From Rhypophila decipiens (lineage: Eukaryota > Ascomycota > Sordariomycetes > Sordariales > Naviculisporaceae): 64,000 bases of DNA. Position numbers and translations under genes: made by a program. Shown here piece after piece: positions 46,628-59,304 of the stretch. Numbering within the stretch: position 1 is the first letter of the stretch; the number at the start of each line of letters is the position of its first letter. Under the pieces are notes generated by a model, which worked only from the letters and a program-made list of their open reading frames with translations, had not been told where the DNA came from and ran no database searches. The DNA is taken from the NCBI GenBank assembly GCA_033297075.1, contig MU858057.1, positions 432,101-496,100 on the forward strand, read 5' to 3'.

Positions 46628-48121
46628 TTTGTCTGACAAGAGGCCTTGCTCGCAGCTGTGAGGGCGTCAATAAAATGCAAGTAGGCACTGGTAGGGTATT
46701 GGTCTGCCATATTTTTTTATTTTACAGTTCAAAACTGACTGGGTGGGGTGGTCACTCACAAGGTTGGTATCGTTGTCAAAACGCTGCGAGTCGATCAAAC
46801 CACGAGGATAGCAGCTGACTCGGCGAAGAGGACTGTTCACATCTGGGGACGCGGACCAGTGGCGGACGAACTGTTGTCATCGCCCGTATTGAGCGAAGGG
46901 TTCTTTTATTTTCTCGTATACACTAATTCATAGCTCATTATGTCAGCCGCCGAAGCTGTTGATCGATCATCATGGATGCGCTGAGAAGGGCTCTACCCCT
47001 CAGCTACTCTTGTCCTCCTATCGATAGGGGACCGTTGCCAAGACCTGGTCAATCGAGGGCATAGGGGCTTGACGCTGTCTGATCAACCATCTTCCATGTC
47101 CTTGACTTTGCGCGCTCTCGAGCTTGGAATATGCGAAACTGAAATCCTCAGCCAGTGTGTTGGAAGACAGATTGCGAATGCCTTTGACACCTGGAAGTTT
47201 CCTCTTTTAGAAAGGGGAACGCTGCGCAAACTAATCTCAACTCCGTACCCGGAAGCCCCCGGCAGCCCAGCTTTCACTGTAAGTGTACAGTGGTCGACGC
47301 ATGATGATGACATCACTTTCGGCCGTGGGGATTACGCACTTCTGCCATTCCTCTTTTTAAATTTATTACCAAACCACCGGATGATGTACGTTATGAGAGT
47401 TCGATTCATAGAACGAAGAGAAGATTTAGCCCAGAAGCTTACAATGTTTCCATATACCAGCAACGCTGTAAAGGAGGGCTTAGAACTCAAATGTTAAAGG
47501 CTGCTGGGCCCCCGGGCGCCCCGCTGATGTGTCCCGGTTTCCACCATCCCTGTCGCTCATCGGTGCATTCCAGAACTCCTAATTCTAGCGCTTGGCGCAC
47601 CCAGAAACGTAACCGTCTTCACATGCCAGTCATTGGCAAAGCAGCTCGACGAAACCAGCGGCACCTACCGGTAGACTTGGCTTGGCTAGTAGATCCTTCT
47701 AACATGTCGGCTCTCGTATCTTCTCTTTCTCCTTTGTCCATTACTCGACATGCCGTGCGGTTTCTTCGGACCTCCCACGGCCCTTCAACGGCAAGTTGAT
47801 TGTTGCGATTGAAATCACCAAAAAGAAAGGAAAGAGGGGCAAAAGAGCTACCTGTTTTTGTATAGCTCCTCCCACAAGCACGGAAACTTCAACGCTCATT
47901 CTATCATCATTATTCCATCATTCAGTGCTCCCTGACAAGCTCGCAGGCACAAACTCCAAGGGTCTCGAGATATCATCACAACAACTCCCCGAATTCTCCT
48001 TCCGCAGACCGTGAGTTGGGGTATGTGCGACAATCGAAAAGAAGGACAATCCAAAGTCGAATCCCCTATCACATCGAGGGTGATACAGTGATACCAGACG
48101 ACCGGTCGCCCATCTGATACA
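46628..48121. other. Divergent intergenic, TatD / membrane protein
   Basis: 1.5 kb. A frame at 47069-47497 has no recognised domain and I do not call it. Nothing else is seen. Confidence 0.45.
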
Positions 48122-49066
48122 ATGGCTCTCATAAATCCCGTTCACGGGCTTGTCGTCTCGTTTCTCTGCCTCTGCACCATCCCCTTGGCTATCTTTGCCG
48201 GCATCACGACGACACTGGCCTTTAGCGTTCTCATGTTCCGCGTGGCCGTCGTGTACGTCGACATCGCCCTATCCATGATCCCGCAGTACTTTAGAGGCGG
48301 CAGAAGCAGACCACGGGTAAACGACACACCTTCGACCCCACATCCTCGCCGCTCAAGCCGCCAAAACATTGCCCTATCCCCGACGGGGAGTGCAAGTGGT
48401 GGCAGTGGGTATAGCTCGCCATCACCGATTACTGCGTTCCCTACCTACTCCTTCCCGGCATACCCACCGCCGCCCTCCACGGGGGGGCACAGGAGTCCTT
48501 TCCGTCGGAAGAGTAGTTATGGGTTCGGCGGTACCGCTCGTCATTCTCGCCGTTCCAGTCAAGTGAGCTTGGCTTCCTTAGGAACGATAACGCCGATTCG
48601 TGAAGGATGTGTCACACCCACAGCCGGCTACGGCGAGTCGGGCGGCATAACGCCCTCGGCCGGCATCGACCGAGACTTTGAAGGCATCGGAGGATGGAGA
48701 CTCGACGACCAGGATGACGACGCAAACTGGACCAATATCAACTCCCGCCTCGAGCTACCGCTTGAGAGGTCATCGTTCTCTGCCCGGCATCACCAACGAT
48801 CACAAAGCGCGGGCCCAACCACACCTAGTGAGGTCACCTGGTTGATGATGAAGAGTCCGTCCAAATCTGGCGGTCCTTCAGTGGCCGAGAAGGACCCCAT
48901 CGTGACCAACACTGCGTTTGCGATGCCAAATGCTAGGCGTCAGAGATCAAGCCAGAGCCTCAAAATAAACACGGCGGTAGCAAGAGTGGAGCACGAGAAT
49001 AGCGGCGGCTACTTTTCTGCTTTCATTTCACCCAAAAACATGAAAAAGGCTTCTGTTGCGTTTTGA
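48122..49066 (+). CDS. Small fungal membrane-anchored protein, unknown function
   Basis: A single exon of 314 residues. The first 60 residues hold two hydrophobic segments (about 8-32 and 36-55) that likely anchor it. The remaining 255 residues are Ser/Arg/Gly/Pro-rich and probably cytosolic and disordered, with a repeated phospho-type pattern RRSS / RRSSQVS / RRQRSSQS and Thr-Pro sites (TPSTPHP, TPIREGCVTP, TPSAG). I recognise no domain. The long unbroken frame with ATG in good context and strongly patterned composition support a real gene. Confidence 0.75.
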   Translation: MALINPVHGLVVSFLCLCTIPLAIFAGITTTLAFSVLMFRVAVVYVDIALSMIPQYFRGGRSRPRVNDTPSTPHPRRSSRQNIALSPTGSASGGSGYSSPSPITAFPTYSFPAYPPPPSTGGHRSPFRRKSSYGFGGTARHSRRSSQVSLASLGTITPIREGCVTPTAGYGESGGITPSAGIDRDFEGIGGWRLDDQDDDANWTNINSRLELPLERSSFSARHHQRSQSAGPTTPSEVTWLMMKSPSKSGGPSVAEKDPIVTNTAFAMPNARRQRSSQSLKINTAVARVEHENSGGYFSAFISPKNMKKASVAF

Positions 49067-49510
49067 GCCGGTGCTTTTACTACCAGTTGCTGTTGGCTGA
49101 TGTGTCGCAAAGTTGCGAGTTTTTGTTCTGATGGCGTTATTTTATGATTTTGGATAATTGCATTAGACAAGCAAGCCATGTCATGAATGGATCTCTCTGT
49201 TTATATGGTAAGGCAAGGGAATCTGGAGCACTTTATTGGATAGCATGGGATAGTTGTAGAAAACATGCTAAAGCACGCATGTCCGAAATTGGATATATTA
49301 ATGTCAGCGCAGTCTGAGAGCTGCGAAATTAAATTACAATTGAAAAAAAAAATTTCCATTGCAGCCGTGATATGCCCAGTTACACAACGTGAACAATCCA
49401 TGTGTCCTGCGTGGCTCACCCGATATGCCAAAGCACCTGCCCCAAACGCCTCGTAAACTCCAATAAGCAACAATCATCAGGGATCATATGTACCAACTCC
49501 AACCAGACCC
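49067..49510. other. Convergent 3' region
   Basis: AT-rich 3' ends of the membrane protein gene and SPC24. Nothing else is seen. Confidence 0.5.
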
Positions 49511-50196
49511 TCAAAGAATCTGCCAAAAATAATTGGCATAAAAGAACCTCGAAAACTTGCGATCGATATTGACAATATGGACGTCTCCCTTGCGATCATT
49601 CCGCACCACCGCCCTCGTAAACTCCCCAGAGTCATCTTTCCCTCCCCCGTCGCCCCGTTCCAGCTCGATCCCCAGGCTCCTATAAACCTTGAGTCGTAAC
49701 AAGACCTCGTCCTCTACACTCCCGTTTTCGTTTTCCAGCCCCCCATCAACCCCTTGCATTTCGAGCTCCTGTAACCGAGCGCTAAGATCCGCGGCCTGGG
49801 CTTGGAGTCGTTCGGTCTCCATCTCCAGGTCCGAGACACCTTTTGCGATGCGGAATTTCTGGGTGTCGAGGCGCGAGATCTCGCTTGCGTGGGCGATTGA
49901 GGAGTGGTTGGCTGTTATCTCGTTGTGCTGGGATTGCATTGTGTTCAGGGTGCGGGCGAGTTTCTTGAGCGAGGTCTCGGCATCTTTGAGGCGTAGGTCG
50001 CGCGCTGTTTGGAGGGTCTGGAGGGCCTCGGATACCCGCGAGACGAGGACTTTGTCGGGGGTTATGTTGAAATTTGAGATTGTGGCGCGGATGAGCTATT
50101 TCCAGGCTTTTCGTTAGTTTATTGATTTGGTTTGTTGTTTTGATGGGATGGATGGATGGCGAGCTTTACCGACGAGGGATCTTCTTCGAGGAGCAT
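49511..50196 (-). CDS. SPC24: Kinetochore protein Spc24 (NDC80 complex)
   Basis: Exons 50196-50170 and 50095-49511 give 203 residues. Spc24 pairs with Spc25 and links the NDC80 complex to the inner kinetochore. The N-terminus [20 protein letters not shown] is typical. A long coiled coil covers about 35-125, and a C-terminal globular RWD domain covers about 140-203, including [19 protein letters not shown] and the final [20 protein letters not shown]. The first exon is only nine codons. It is divergent from FIS1 (604 bp between starts). Confidence 0.92.
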
Positions 50197-50800
50197 TTTT
50201 GGCGGTGTTTTGTCTTTTTTTGCTTTCTTTCTTTGCAAGGTATTATTGGTTGAGAATGGTGATGATCTTGTTCTATATGAAGAATTGATATGATGGTTGC
50301 GTGAATGATCTTTGGGTGAGATGAAGGAGTTGGTGTTGAAGAAGAATCGGGAATGTTGAATTGCGATTGCACAAGGAGCGACAACCCACTACACCCCTGT
50401 AGCTTTTTGCGGCAAGTCGAAGAGTAAACAACAAAGCGAACCTTCCCCTGCGTGTCCTGTTGCTCCTGGGCGACCGCTGCAGGTGGACACGCGGGGTCTT
50501 CCTTATCTTATCGGGTACAGCCGCAGCGGCTTCCAACCGTGGCACTGGAGTGGGCTTCGTCATCGGTGGCACATGCTTTGAACTTTCGACGAAGAGAAAA
50601 AAGCCCGAGCTCCAGCAGGTTATTGTCCCGCTTTCACATCACGAAACACACCACCTTCAAAGTTGCCCATCCTAAGAAATCGATCGAAGCACCCTGAATC
50701 TAAAACGAACTTGATATTCCAAAGTACTTCAACCACTTGACGGACACCTAAGTTGGAATTCTGAGCCTTGGTCTCCCCTATAACTAAGAAGTCGCCGAAA
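50197..50800. promoter_or_regulatory. Shared divergent region, SPC24 / FIS1
   Basis: 604 bp between the two start codons, holding both promoters and leaders. No specific binding site is claimed. Confidence 0.55.
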
Positions 50801-51491
50801 ATGACACAACTCCCTTGTAGGTCCGGCTCTGAATCCCCTCATCTGCCCCCAACATGTCCTCTAACCGCAACTAACCAACGTTCTACACAGATGCAATCGA
50901 TGCGGAGACGTGAGTCCTCATTTTTCTAGTCAATCTACGAAATCACGCTTTCGCTATGGTATTGACAAGCGATTTTCTGGATAGGCCCTTAAACCCGGCA
51001 GAGCTCAATGTTTTGCGCGCGCAGTACGAGAAGGAGGGCGACATGGTCGGAGTGCAAACGAAATTCAACTACGCATGGGTTGGTGGAAATCTCTCTGCTT
51101 GTTGTTTTCCTCTACGAACAAAGAAATGACGTTGACACGATGGGTTTCAACCATCTAGGGCCTCGTAAAATCAAACGTCCGAACCGACCAACATCTGGGC
51201 GTCATGCTCCTCTCAGAGATATTCCGCACTTCTCCCGAACGCCGTCGAGAATGTCTGTATTACCTAGCGCTGGGCAACTACAAACTGGGCAACTATGGCG
51301 ATGCACGAAGGTACAACGACCTCCTCCTGGACAAGGAGCCGGCCAACCTGCAGGCGGCCAACCTGAGGTCGTTGATTGACGACAAAGTGGCCAAAGAAGG
51401 CCTCATGGGGGTCGCTATCATTAGCGGAGTGGCTGTTGCTGCTGGTGTCATTGGTGGTGTGCTTCTTAGAAACCTTGGGCGCAAGAGGTGA
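50801..51491 (+). CDS. FIS1: Mitochondrial fission protein Fis1
   Basis: Exons 50801-50816, 50891-50909, 50985-51078 and 51159-51491 give 153 residues. Fis1 is the tail-anchored outer-membrane adaptor for the Dnm1 division machinery on mitochondria and peroxisomes. The spliced N-terminus MTQLPYAIDAETPLNPAEL and the block '[13 protein letters not shown]' match the family. The body has two TPR-like repeats ([26 protein letters not shown]... ) and the C-terminal anchor is a hydrophobic run (about 125-145) followed by the basic RKR tail. The first exons are 16 and 19 nt; phases fit. Confidence 0.96.
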
Positions 51492-53352
51492 TACAGCAAC
51501 AAGCCGCTTTGCTGTCTTTCGTTCCCCTTGTGTGTTTTCAGTGACGGCGCTGGGCTCTGTGCTGGGTTCACCCGTATGCGTGTGCTGTCATGTTATTGTG
51601 TATTATATTTGAGGCATGGAGTGGTTTGCTCTTTTTCTCTTCCTTTATCTCGGGGTCTCGCATGCTGGCTATGGCCTTTCCTTGGTTTCGTCTCAATTGT
51701 CTACTCCTGGTTGGATGGCGATTCCACGAATACCATCTTTATATCCCGACGCAGAAATAAAAACAAGATGATTCATATTACTAACCATCTTCGAATGGGC
51801 TGCAGCCCTTCTTCTGCCCTACGAAAAGCCTGGAGCACAGCATATATGTATCATATCTCAAATTTGTGTGCTACATGCATGTTGGTTTCTCTGGAAAGTC
51901 GAACGCACCTCTGTTGAAAAACTTGTAAGATGGTATACGACAAGAAGCGGCCTGTACAAATGGACTTGATCAGGATATTCACGATGCCAAAGTAGGGACG
52001 CACAACCTCAATCTCTGGATGGTGGCTGTCCTGTCAATTGCACCACCACGGCAGTACTTGGCGAGACCCTCGACCCCGCCATGGCGAGGCAGAGTTCTAC
52101 AGTTGCTGATTGTGTCGCTCAATTGGAAAGTGGGGAAATTTGTCATCTACCGGTAGGTCTTCTCCAGTGCGTTGAGTTGAGGGTGTTCATGATGGCTGAG
52201 GGCTGAACATCAATGTCTTGACATCTTCTAGCAGCTGTCTGCCTGCCTGAGGCGGCGTTGTAATTCCCATCCACCATAGCGTCAAGCGTGACTCGGGTCC
52301 ATTATCGACCAACAGCACCCCATGATCACGGCAACGTTAACCTCATAAAATTGCCATCAGATTCCTGACGTGACAGTGGCTTCCGTGGCGATAATTTGAC
52401 CCAGTATCTCCCATGATCCAGCAAGATCGTTAAAAAGGCTTGAACCTGGAACCTCAAAGCTGTGACGCACTAAGGTACTGTGGGGCCGTCCGTTCAGGGC
52501 GCTGGCAACCAACCGCCTGCCGTGCTCTGGATTCTGGGCAGTGGGCCTACTCTAAGTGTACTACCGGGTGGCGCAGCTGATTACAAGGGTCGGGCCAGGA
52601 CGCTTCGCTTCAGTTGTGCATTACCCTCACACGTTGTCCCAACCCAACCTTAGGTACAGTACTTGAGAATCCAAACATTATAATTTGGTACCTATCAGCC
52701 CTATGTTTGACAGCCTGACGACCCTTTTTGTAACGATCTCCGACGAAACCCAACTCTCTTGAGTTTCTTCTGCTATTCCAGATTTTGATATCTTTCTTCT
52801 AACTCGTCAAATCTGAATCCACGATTAAGGGTCTTCAGTCGAAAGTACGCTTCGCTTGTTGAAAATCACCCCGGATCGTTCGCCGTTTAATTCCTTCGGC
52901 TCGCGTCCAATCTTGCTGAAGCCTTACCGCCGGCCGACGGGACTCCACTGCTGAGTGCTTGACTGACATATTTAACCCCGCTCCAAGTATTTTTAGTGGG
53001 GGACAGCCTACTTCAGCTCCATCTTTCCCGAACCTCATTCTCTGTTCGTTGCCGCTTGGCCCACCTCGAGTGAATGACATGCTCCGCCATTTCATCCCTA
53101 CCTACTCGTAGTGGTCTCTCGTTCACGAATTCCACCACCCCATGCCGGCATCTTGAACCAACGACACCGCCACCACAAGTCTTGAAGATCGATATTTCAC
53201 AAAGCACGCACCCCGGAAACAAGGTGGAAACCATATTCAGGCTGGCATCCCGGGCATTTCACGCCGCCGGCCTCGCAGTCGGCCTGGGACTTGGCGCTCT
53301 TGCTCTCCTCCAAGGGGGCAGACGGCAAGAAGCCAGACGATCCGAAGCCGCC
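51492..53352. other. 1.9 kb gene-free stretch
   Basis: The FIS1 3' end and the upstream region and leader of the RING gene. An in-frame ATG at 53074 could extend the RING protein. No gene or RNA is otherwise recognised. Confidence 0.45.
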
Positions 53353-55451
53353 ATGGCCTCTCGGGCTTTTGGGATCCGTACCGGTCGTCTGGATGCCACC
53401 CAGCAGGAAGTGGTTTATTGTCATGTTTGCAACCACGAATGGCCTCGCAACGAGCGCGAATCTATCCAGTGCCCGAGATGCAACAGCGAGGCCACCGAGA
53501 TTGTATGTTGACACCCTCCCTCTACTTTCAACGTAACGAACTGCGGTGCGCCATTTCCCTGCCTGCCAGCATGCATACAAAACAGGTCGCAGTGTCTGGT
53601 ATCCTGTGTCCTGTTGTGTCAGTGCTGTTCCTGGCGGGCGTTCACGGGATTTGCACAATGCTGTATCCGTCCTCAGGCCACCTTGAATATTTATCTTTGC
53701 CTTTGGTCACTAACTATATCTCAGATTGAGCCTGGATCCGACCCCCGCAACGTGATTGACTTCCCCGGTCCAGACCTATCCTTCCTCGGTCCAGACCTAG
53801 CATCGCCGCCGCGGAGAACAGGGTCAGATTCGGATCCAGATGAGTTCTATGCCGAAGATTACGCTCCCGACCTGAACAATCATCCTCCACTTCCCTCGGC
53901 CGTTCGCCGAGAGCAGGAAAGAAGTAGATATGGGAATCGCCCACCGACGGGAGCCGACGATATCATGTTGCGCTTTACCGACATGCTTCACCAGATGGGC
54001 GCACGACATGGACCTCCAGAGGTTCCTGGTCGCGATAGCGCCTCTGAGACAGCCTCTTCTGCGCCTCGAACTGAGCGAACATCCGACGAGCCAGCATTTA
54101 TGCAGCCTAGGATACATCGCACAACAATCAGATCTCAACCGTTTGGGGGAGGCATCACCATCACATCCAGCACCTATGGAACAACAACGACTGGTGGTCC
54201 CGCTGGTGCACCGGACTTCGATAGGTAATTCAGCCCCGATTATTATCCACTGTCACTTTTCTCAGTCATGTTTACGCCCTTCAAACTTAGACTCTTGCTA
54301 ACTTAGTCAGGCTTCTGGGCACTATCTTGGGTATACCGCCGCCTCCGTCCCCAGGAGAGCGTCCAAATCGGCCACCTGTGGGAGGCTTTGCTGCACTGCT
54401 ACACGAAATTCTTGGAGCAACAATGAATCCTGCATCAGCAGTCCACGGTGACGCCGTCTACACACAGGAAGCCTTGGATCGAATCGTGAGCACTCTGATG
54501 GAGGCGCACCCACAGTCTAATGCCGCACCACCGGCTACTCAGACTGCCATCGAGCAGCTCGAGAAGAAGAAGCTTACGGATGACATGATTGGATCAGAGG
54601 GCAAGGCCGAGTGCACCATCTGCATCGATGATATGCAGCGAGGCGACGAGGTGACCGTTTTGCCCTGCACACACTGGTTCCATGGGGAGTGTGTAACGCT
54701 CTGGCTTAAGGAGCACAACACTTGCCCTATTTGTCGGAGAGCGATTGAGACGACAGGAGAGCGACGAGAGCGCCATACAACATCGGAACATCCTGAAAAT
54801 AACACTAACCCATTCTTTGGTGCTGGTATCCGGTCTCAGTCCGCAGCTGGTCCGTCCGGTACGGAATCATCCCAGGCACGACCGGGTAGAGCCTCCAGAC
54901 AGCACAGTGCGCGAATGGATTTCTTTAACCCGTTTGACGAGAATGACGACATGGAAGAGCGGCCAAGATCATTTTTTGCTTCATCCCGAGGATTTGGGTC
55001 CTACCCAGACACCACCGCCAGAACCGCAGACTCGGCTCCTCATTCTCTCCGGACGGAAATGCCTGGTGGTTATCCGTCATATGGGAGGAATCCCAACGAT
55101 ACCATCCATGAGGATGATCGCGAGTGGGACTCGGCCTTTTCTCGTGCTCGGCGCCGCGAGAGAGATTCCGAGCACGACCGTGATCAGGCGGCAAGCGGCC
55201 GTCGATTATCGACTTTTAGTCTCTTTGGCGATCCCAACAGCACCACCAGCAGGAGAGATAACAACGGCAGTCAATATCGGGATGGAGGCCGTAGTAGTTC
55301 GGATGGACAAGGGAACAGTTCTGGCTCTGCCTCTGGCGGTACCAACAACCACAACCCGTTTAGCTGGATTAGGAATCACTTCCCGCGGAATTCGGGGGGC
55401 GGAAGCAGCAGCTCTGAAAATAGGGATAGGGAGAGACGATGGCGCCCTTGA
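53353..55451 (+). CDS. RING-H2 E3 ubiquitin ligase (RNF115/126-like)
   Basis: Exons 53353-53502, 53725-54224 and 54311-55451 give 596 residues. The N-terminus has a small zinc ribbon (C23, C26, C40, C43) as in RNF126/RNF115, which there binds ubiquitin or substrates. A RING-H2 finger lies at about 318-358: C-x2-C ... C-x-H-x2-H ... C-x2-C, all eight ligands visible (CTICIDD, PCTHWFHGEC, CPIC). Between are Pro-rich and acidic linkers, including 'DPRNVIDFPGPDL'. The C-terminal 200 residues are Ser/Gly/Asn/Arg-rich and disordered. The start at 53353 matches family position, but the frame is open upstream to an ATG at 53074, which would add 93 residues including a hydrophobic stretch. The function (substrate) is unknown. 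Confidence 0.9.
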
Positions 55452-56469
55452 TTTTCTTTCTGGCAGTTCTGGAAGGAAATGATATTATGCGGGAATCGGT
55501 TATGAACAAAGTAGTGAGTTTAGGGTTTCTTTTTTTTGTTTTTCTTTCTTGGCGTGTAACTTTGCTCTTGATGGTCATTAATGGAGCAGTCGTGGGGTTT
55601 TTTGGGAATACTTGTTCTCTTTGTATTTTTTTCGTTTAGTCTGGAACATGCTATAGGACCTTTGAAGGGCAAGAGACTCAATGAGAGATCAGCACAAGCG
55701 ATAGTAGTTCTATGTTTCTAAGTGCTGTGTACATAGTAGGGTTTTGGGATTGACGACGCTTTCATTATGCTCTTTAATTTTCGGTCTTTCCATATAACCT
55801 TGAAACACTCCAAATCTTGAAATTTATCACTCGCGATTATTCGGCAGGAAAGAAAACAAAAAGACAGAAATTGCCAGATAAACATGGAAGGTGGGGGGCT
55901 TGGGCACTGCGGTGAGATCTTGAGAAGAAGCGTCGTCAGCTCCTCCGTCCTCATTGGCCACCTCGCCCAACCTACAGGTAGATGACCACCACGGCATTTG
56001 GTTCGGTCACAAATCACCCCTGACTCGATTGCGCAGCGCTGTCCTTTTGCTCTGATCTTATCTATGATGCGATTGATAGTTTTGCATGGCCATATACAGA
56101 TAGTGCCCAGAGAAGAATAATGTCAGCAGAGCTGGTTCACCGCCCGTCATTGCACCTGATAGCTCACATATTATCAATAGCTTAAAACTAGTATTCCGCT
56201 GTGGCTTTTTATCTGGACGGCCCGAACTAGCATCTCTGTCCTTTTTTCCCCTCTTATTCCTCCATCTTAATTTCTTCGTCATTCCATTTCTTGGGTCCTG
56301 CCAGTGAGGGTCTGGAGAGACGCTCGACAGTGGCAGATTGTTTGTCTTTTCGGTACATACGAATAGGCAGGCAGGCTTCATTTGACACTGCGTAACTACC
56401 TAACCCCTAACATCCATTGGGTAACTCAGTACTGTACCAGTCAGGATTGGAAGAGTCTTGCCAAGTACC
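55452..56469. other. RING gene to membrane-protein gene, intergenic
   Basis: 1.0 kb, T-rich at the left (RING 3' region). Nothing else is seen. Confidence 0.5.
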
Positions 56470-57906
56470 ATGCGTGTCTTGCCAACTACCACGCTGCTGC
56501 TGGCGGCAGCGCTGGGAGGCGTGGCCATTGCTATCGCGTCTGATGATCTAGGTAAGTTGTTACTGACTGTTCCAAATTGATTGAGTGGGCGGCGTGTTAA
56601 CTCTTACTTCTTGTGGGAAGATATATCACCAGCGGCAAATGGGAATCAAGCCATACTGGCTGATAGTTACAACATCGAGGATGCCCATCACCATTCACTG
56701 GGTGATGAGAATCAAGCCTCGCCTACTGATATGTACAGCACCGAGGAGCCCGATATAGCTCAGACCCGGATAACCGATGAGATCGCCAAGGCTACTTCTT
56801 CAGTTGAACAAGACCCAGGTGTTGATATTCTTGAAGCTGAATTGGCCGAGGAAGAATACCTCCAACTCATGGCCAACCAGCTACAGAGGGAGATTAGCTT
56901 GAGCATGAGGCAAAGATCACATGGCGTAGACGAAGCCGAGAACGCTATCGCTGGGTTGAGATTGACCTTTCGCAAAATGATCCGCTACCTCACCTCGTCG
57001 GGTCCCAGCGTATCGGACAGGGGAGACCGGCCAAAGTATCCACATCACGACCACGCAGGAAAAGGAAACCATACCGCCGAAGGGGACTATACACTCCTTC
57101 CACACCAAGAACCGTCTTCAAGTTCAGGGCCACCTGCCTCGCACCAAGAAGAACCCGGGTTTTTCCAATCTGTAAAAGCAGCTCTCAACTACCCACTTCT
57201 CGAAATGACAATCACGCCAGGAAGCCTCATCCTAGCTATACCGTTATCCCTACTGTTGATCGAAATCCTATACAGGATACGAGCAGCCTGCTCGCGAAGA
57301 AGTAGAATACGACGCATGCTAGGAGAATCGAGACGCGCAGTTGAGGAAGAAGCTGATGGAGTTTTTGAGGACAGCAGCAGCAGCTACTACCGCTACCGGC
57401 AGGGTCGGCAAGGTTGGTGGTTTGGAGACTTTGTGGGCCGATTTTTGTTGTTCTCACGTCTTCGAAAGAGGGCTGCTGCACGGGGAGGTCTAGGTCTTGA
57501 TGGGTATAATGGCAACTACGGGAATGAAGCCGGGCTGGGGGGCGATAAAACGCCTCCTCCGGCCTATGAAGACTACGCTGCGCATGTCTCTGACGGATTT
57601 TGTGATGGGAATTATGTTGCGCACACGACGTGGCCTGGCCCCGGATCTGAAGCGGCTGGGGACGAAAAGAGGCAAGAGGATCAGCAGCAGCAGCACCAGG
57701 ACGGTGTGGAATACGGGGAGGAGGAAAAAGAATATGATGAGAAGGCGGCCATGGTGGATCAAGAAGACAACACGGCACAAGAAGAGCAAGAACAAGAAGA
57801 TGAAGAAGTAGATTTGATGTCCATGTCGCAGGAGATCGCGTCTTTTCGCTCGGTCGCGGATATGGTTTCTGAAATTGTGGCTGCTACTGCTGCCGAGAGG
57901 AGGTAG
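56470..57906 (+). CDS. Single-pass membrane protein with cytosolic PPxY motif
   Basis: Exons 56470-56551 and 56621-57906 give 455 residues. Residues 1-23 (MRVLPTTTLLLAAALGGVAI...) form a clear signal peptide. A single membrane span follows at about 225-245 (ITPGSLILAIPLSLLLIEILY), with Arg-rich residues after it, so a type I topology is likely. The N-terminal domain is acidic and has a weak internal repeat around 'NQAILADSYNIED' and 'NQASPTDMYSTEE'. The cytosolic tail holds PPPAYEDY (339-346), a PPxY motif of the kind bound by WW domains of Rsp5/Nedd4 ligases, then Gln/Glu-rich and acidic repeats. The spliced join was chosen because the upstream exon supplies the only good ATG and signal peptide. 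No family is recognised. Confidence 0.75.
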
Positions 57907-59304
57907 TGAGCAGGTAGAAAGGCAGCCGGTGTTTTGGCTTGACGTGACATATGAAGGTCATCGGGAACCGCGACTCACGATGGAGTAAGACTTGAGACTT
58001 GCTACGGATCGAACACACTGATCGATGCCTTTTAATCCTAGGCCAAGAAGAAAAGGAGCAAAGCAATTAATAAGTTACTTGGCTTGCACCGTGCCCATCA
58101 GACTTCAAGACAGTTTCAGCACGCCTCGAGTCCCGGAACAAACAAATCTGGGGGTCTGCACCGTGCAGAGTTCAGCAGCACAACGGTTGTTTGCTCAAAG
58201 TCTCTTGCATCCCGACTTTGACGTCATTGGCCCTCCTACGAGAACCGTGATGGCACAGGCTAAAAGTACGTGTACCAGTACGAATGGAACGAAACATGAC
58301 AACGAAAGCATGATTCAACAGGCGCTTTTGATTAGTCTTTTCACTGCTCATTTCGGGATTCGTGCCGTGTACTGATATAAGGTTAAAAGTAAACTCCCAA
58401 CGGGGTTGCCTGACCTCTGGCACGGCGGCTATCCAGCATGTCGTGTCAGCGACATCAACGGAACACTTGTCCAATGATCCAATTGGAGAAGGCGGTCTTA
58501 TCAATTTAAGGATCCATCAAATCGGCCTTGAAACAATCAGATTTCGGGACCACAGCTGCGGGCAGGTGCCGTGGCTCCAGTCAGGTGGGGCTGGATATGA
58601 CGGCTTCTTACATGTAGTGTACCTTTTCAGCTTGGTGGACGCTGTCGGTACCGCGGACGGTGTTTCGTGCCCACCACCACCCGACATCCAAAGACGACGC
58701 TCCAGTCACTCCCGCTGTGGTGAAATGTGGTGAACCAACACCAACTTGCCGGTGCCCGATATTTCACAGTTATGCGCTTTTTGGACCTCTGAGCCAATCG
58801 ATACAGCAAAGTGGGAACGAGGTGAGCTACGCGGCGCCTATCCAATTCCTAACCCGTCCCCTCCGTAGTGACGTTGGGCCCACCGCTCCGCTCCATTCGG
58901 ACCCAAAGCGTGACAACGGGCCTCAAACTGGGGTAAATTACCATACCCAAAACTGCCTACGCGTACCGAGTACAGAATGCAACGACTGAAATTTAGCTCT
59001 CTCATTTCAACTCAACTGCAGCGCGGCCGTTGTTAGTATTACTACCACTTGCATCCATTTCTCTTTCGCATTCACAAACTGCTTCGCCTTCTGCACCGCA
59101 CATCCCTTCAGGGCAAAACCGTCAGTGCCTCTTTTTGAACTTGCTCTTTGGCCCTTTTGATCGTCCGGCCATAGCTGTCGCTCTTACCCAGAGGATTTTC
59201 ACCTCTCGCGTTTTCGATTCTGGCCCAACCCGACAGCGCTTTGCAGCGCCCTCTCTTGTTTCTTTACCTTCACCCCGCCTCACTCTTTGACGAGATCCTC
59301 TGAC
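57907..59304. other. Intergenic, YRB2 promoter side
   Basis: 1.4 kb. No supported gene or RNA; CT/CA-rich close to the YRB2 ATG, consistent with a leader. Confidence 0.5.

Noticed and set aside
47069..47497. Plus-strand frame of 142 residues
   Set aside because: No recognised domain, no plausible neighbouring exons, and frequent stop codons immediately around it.
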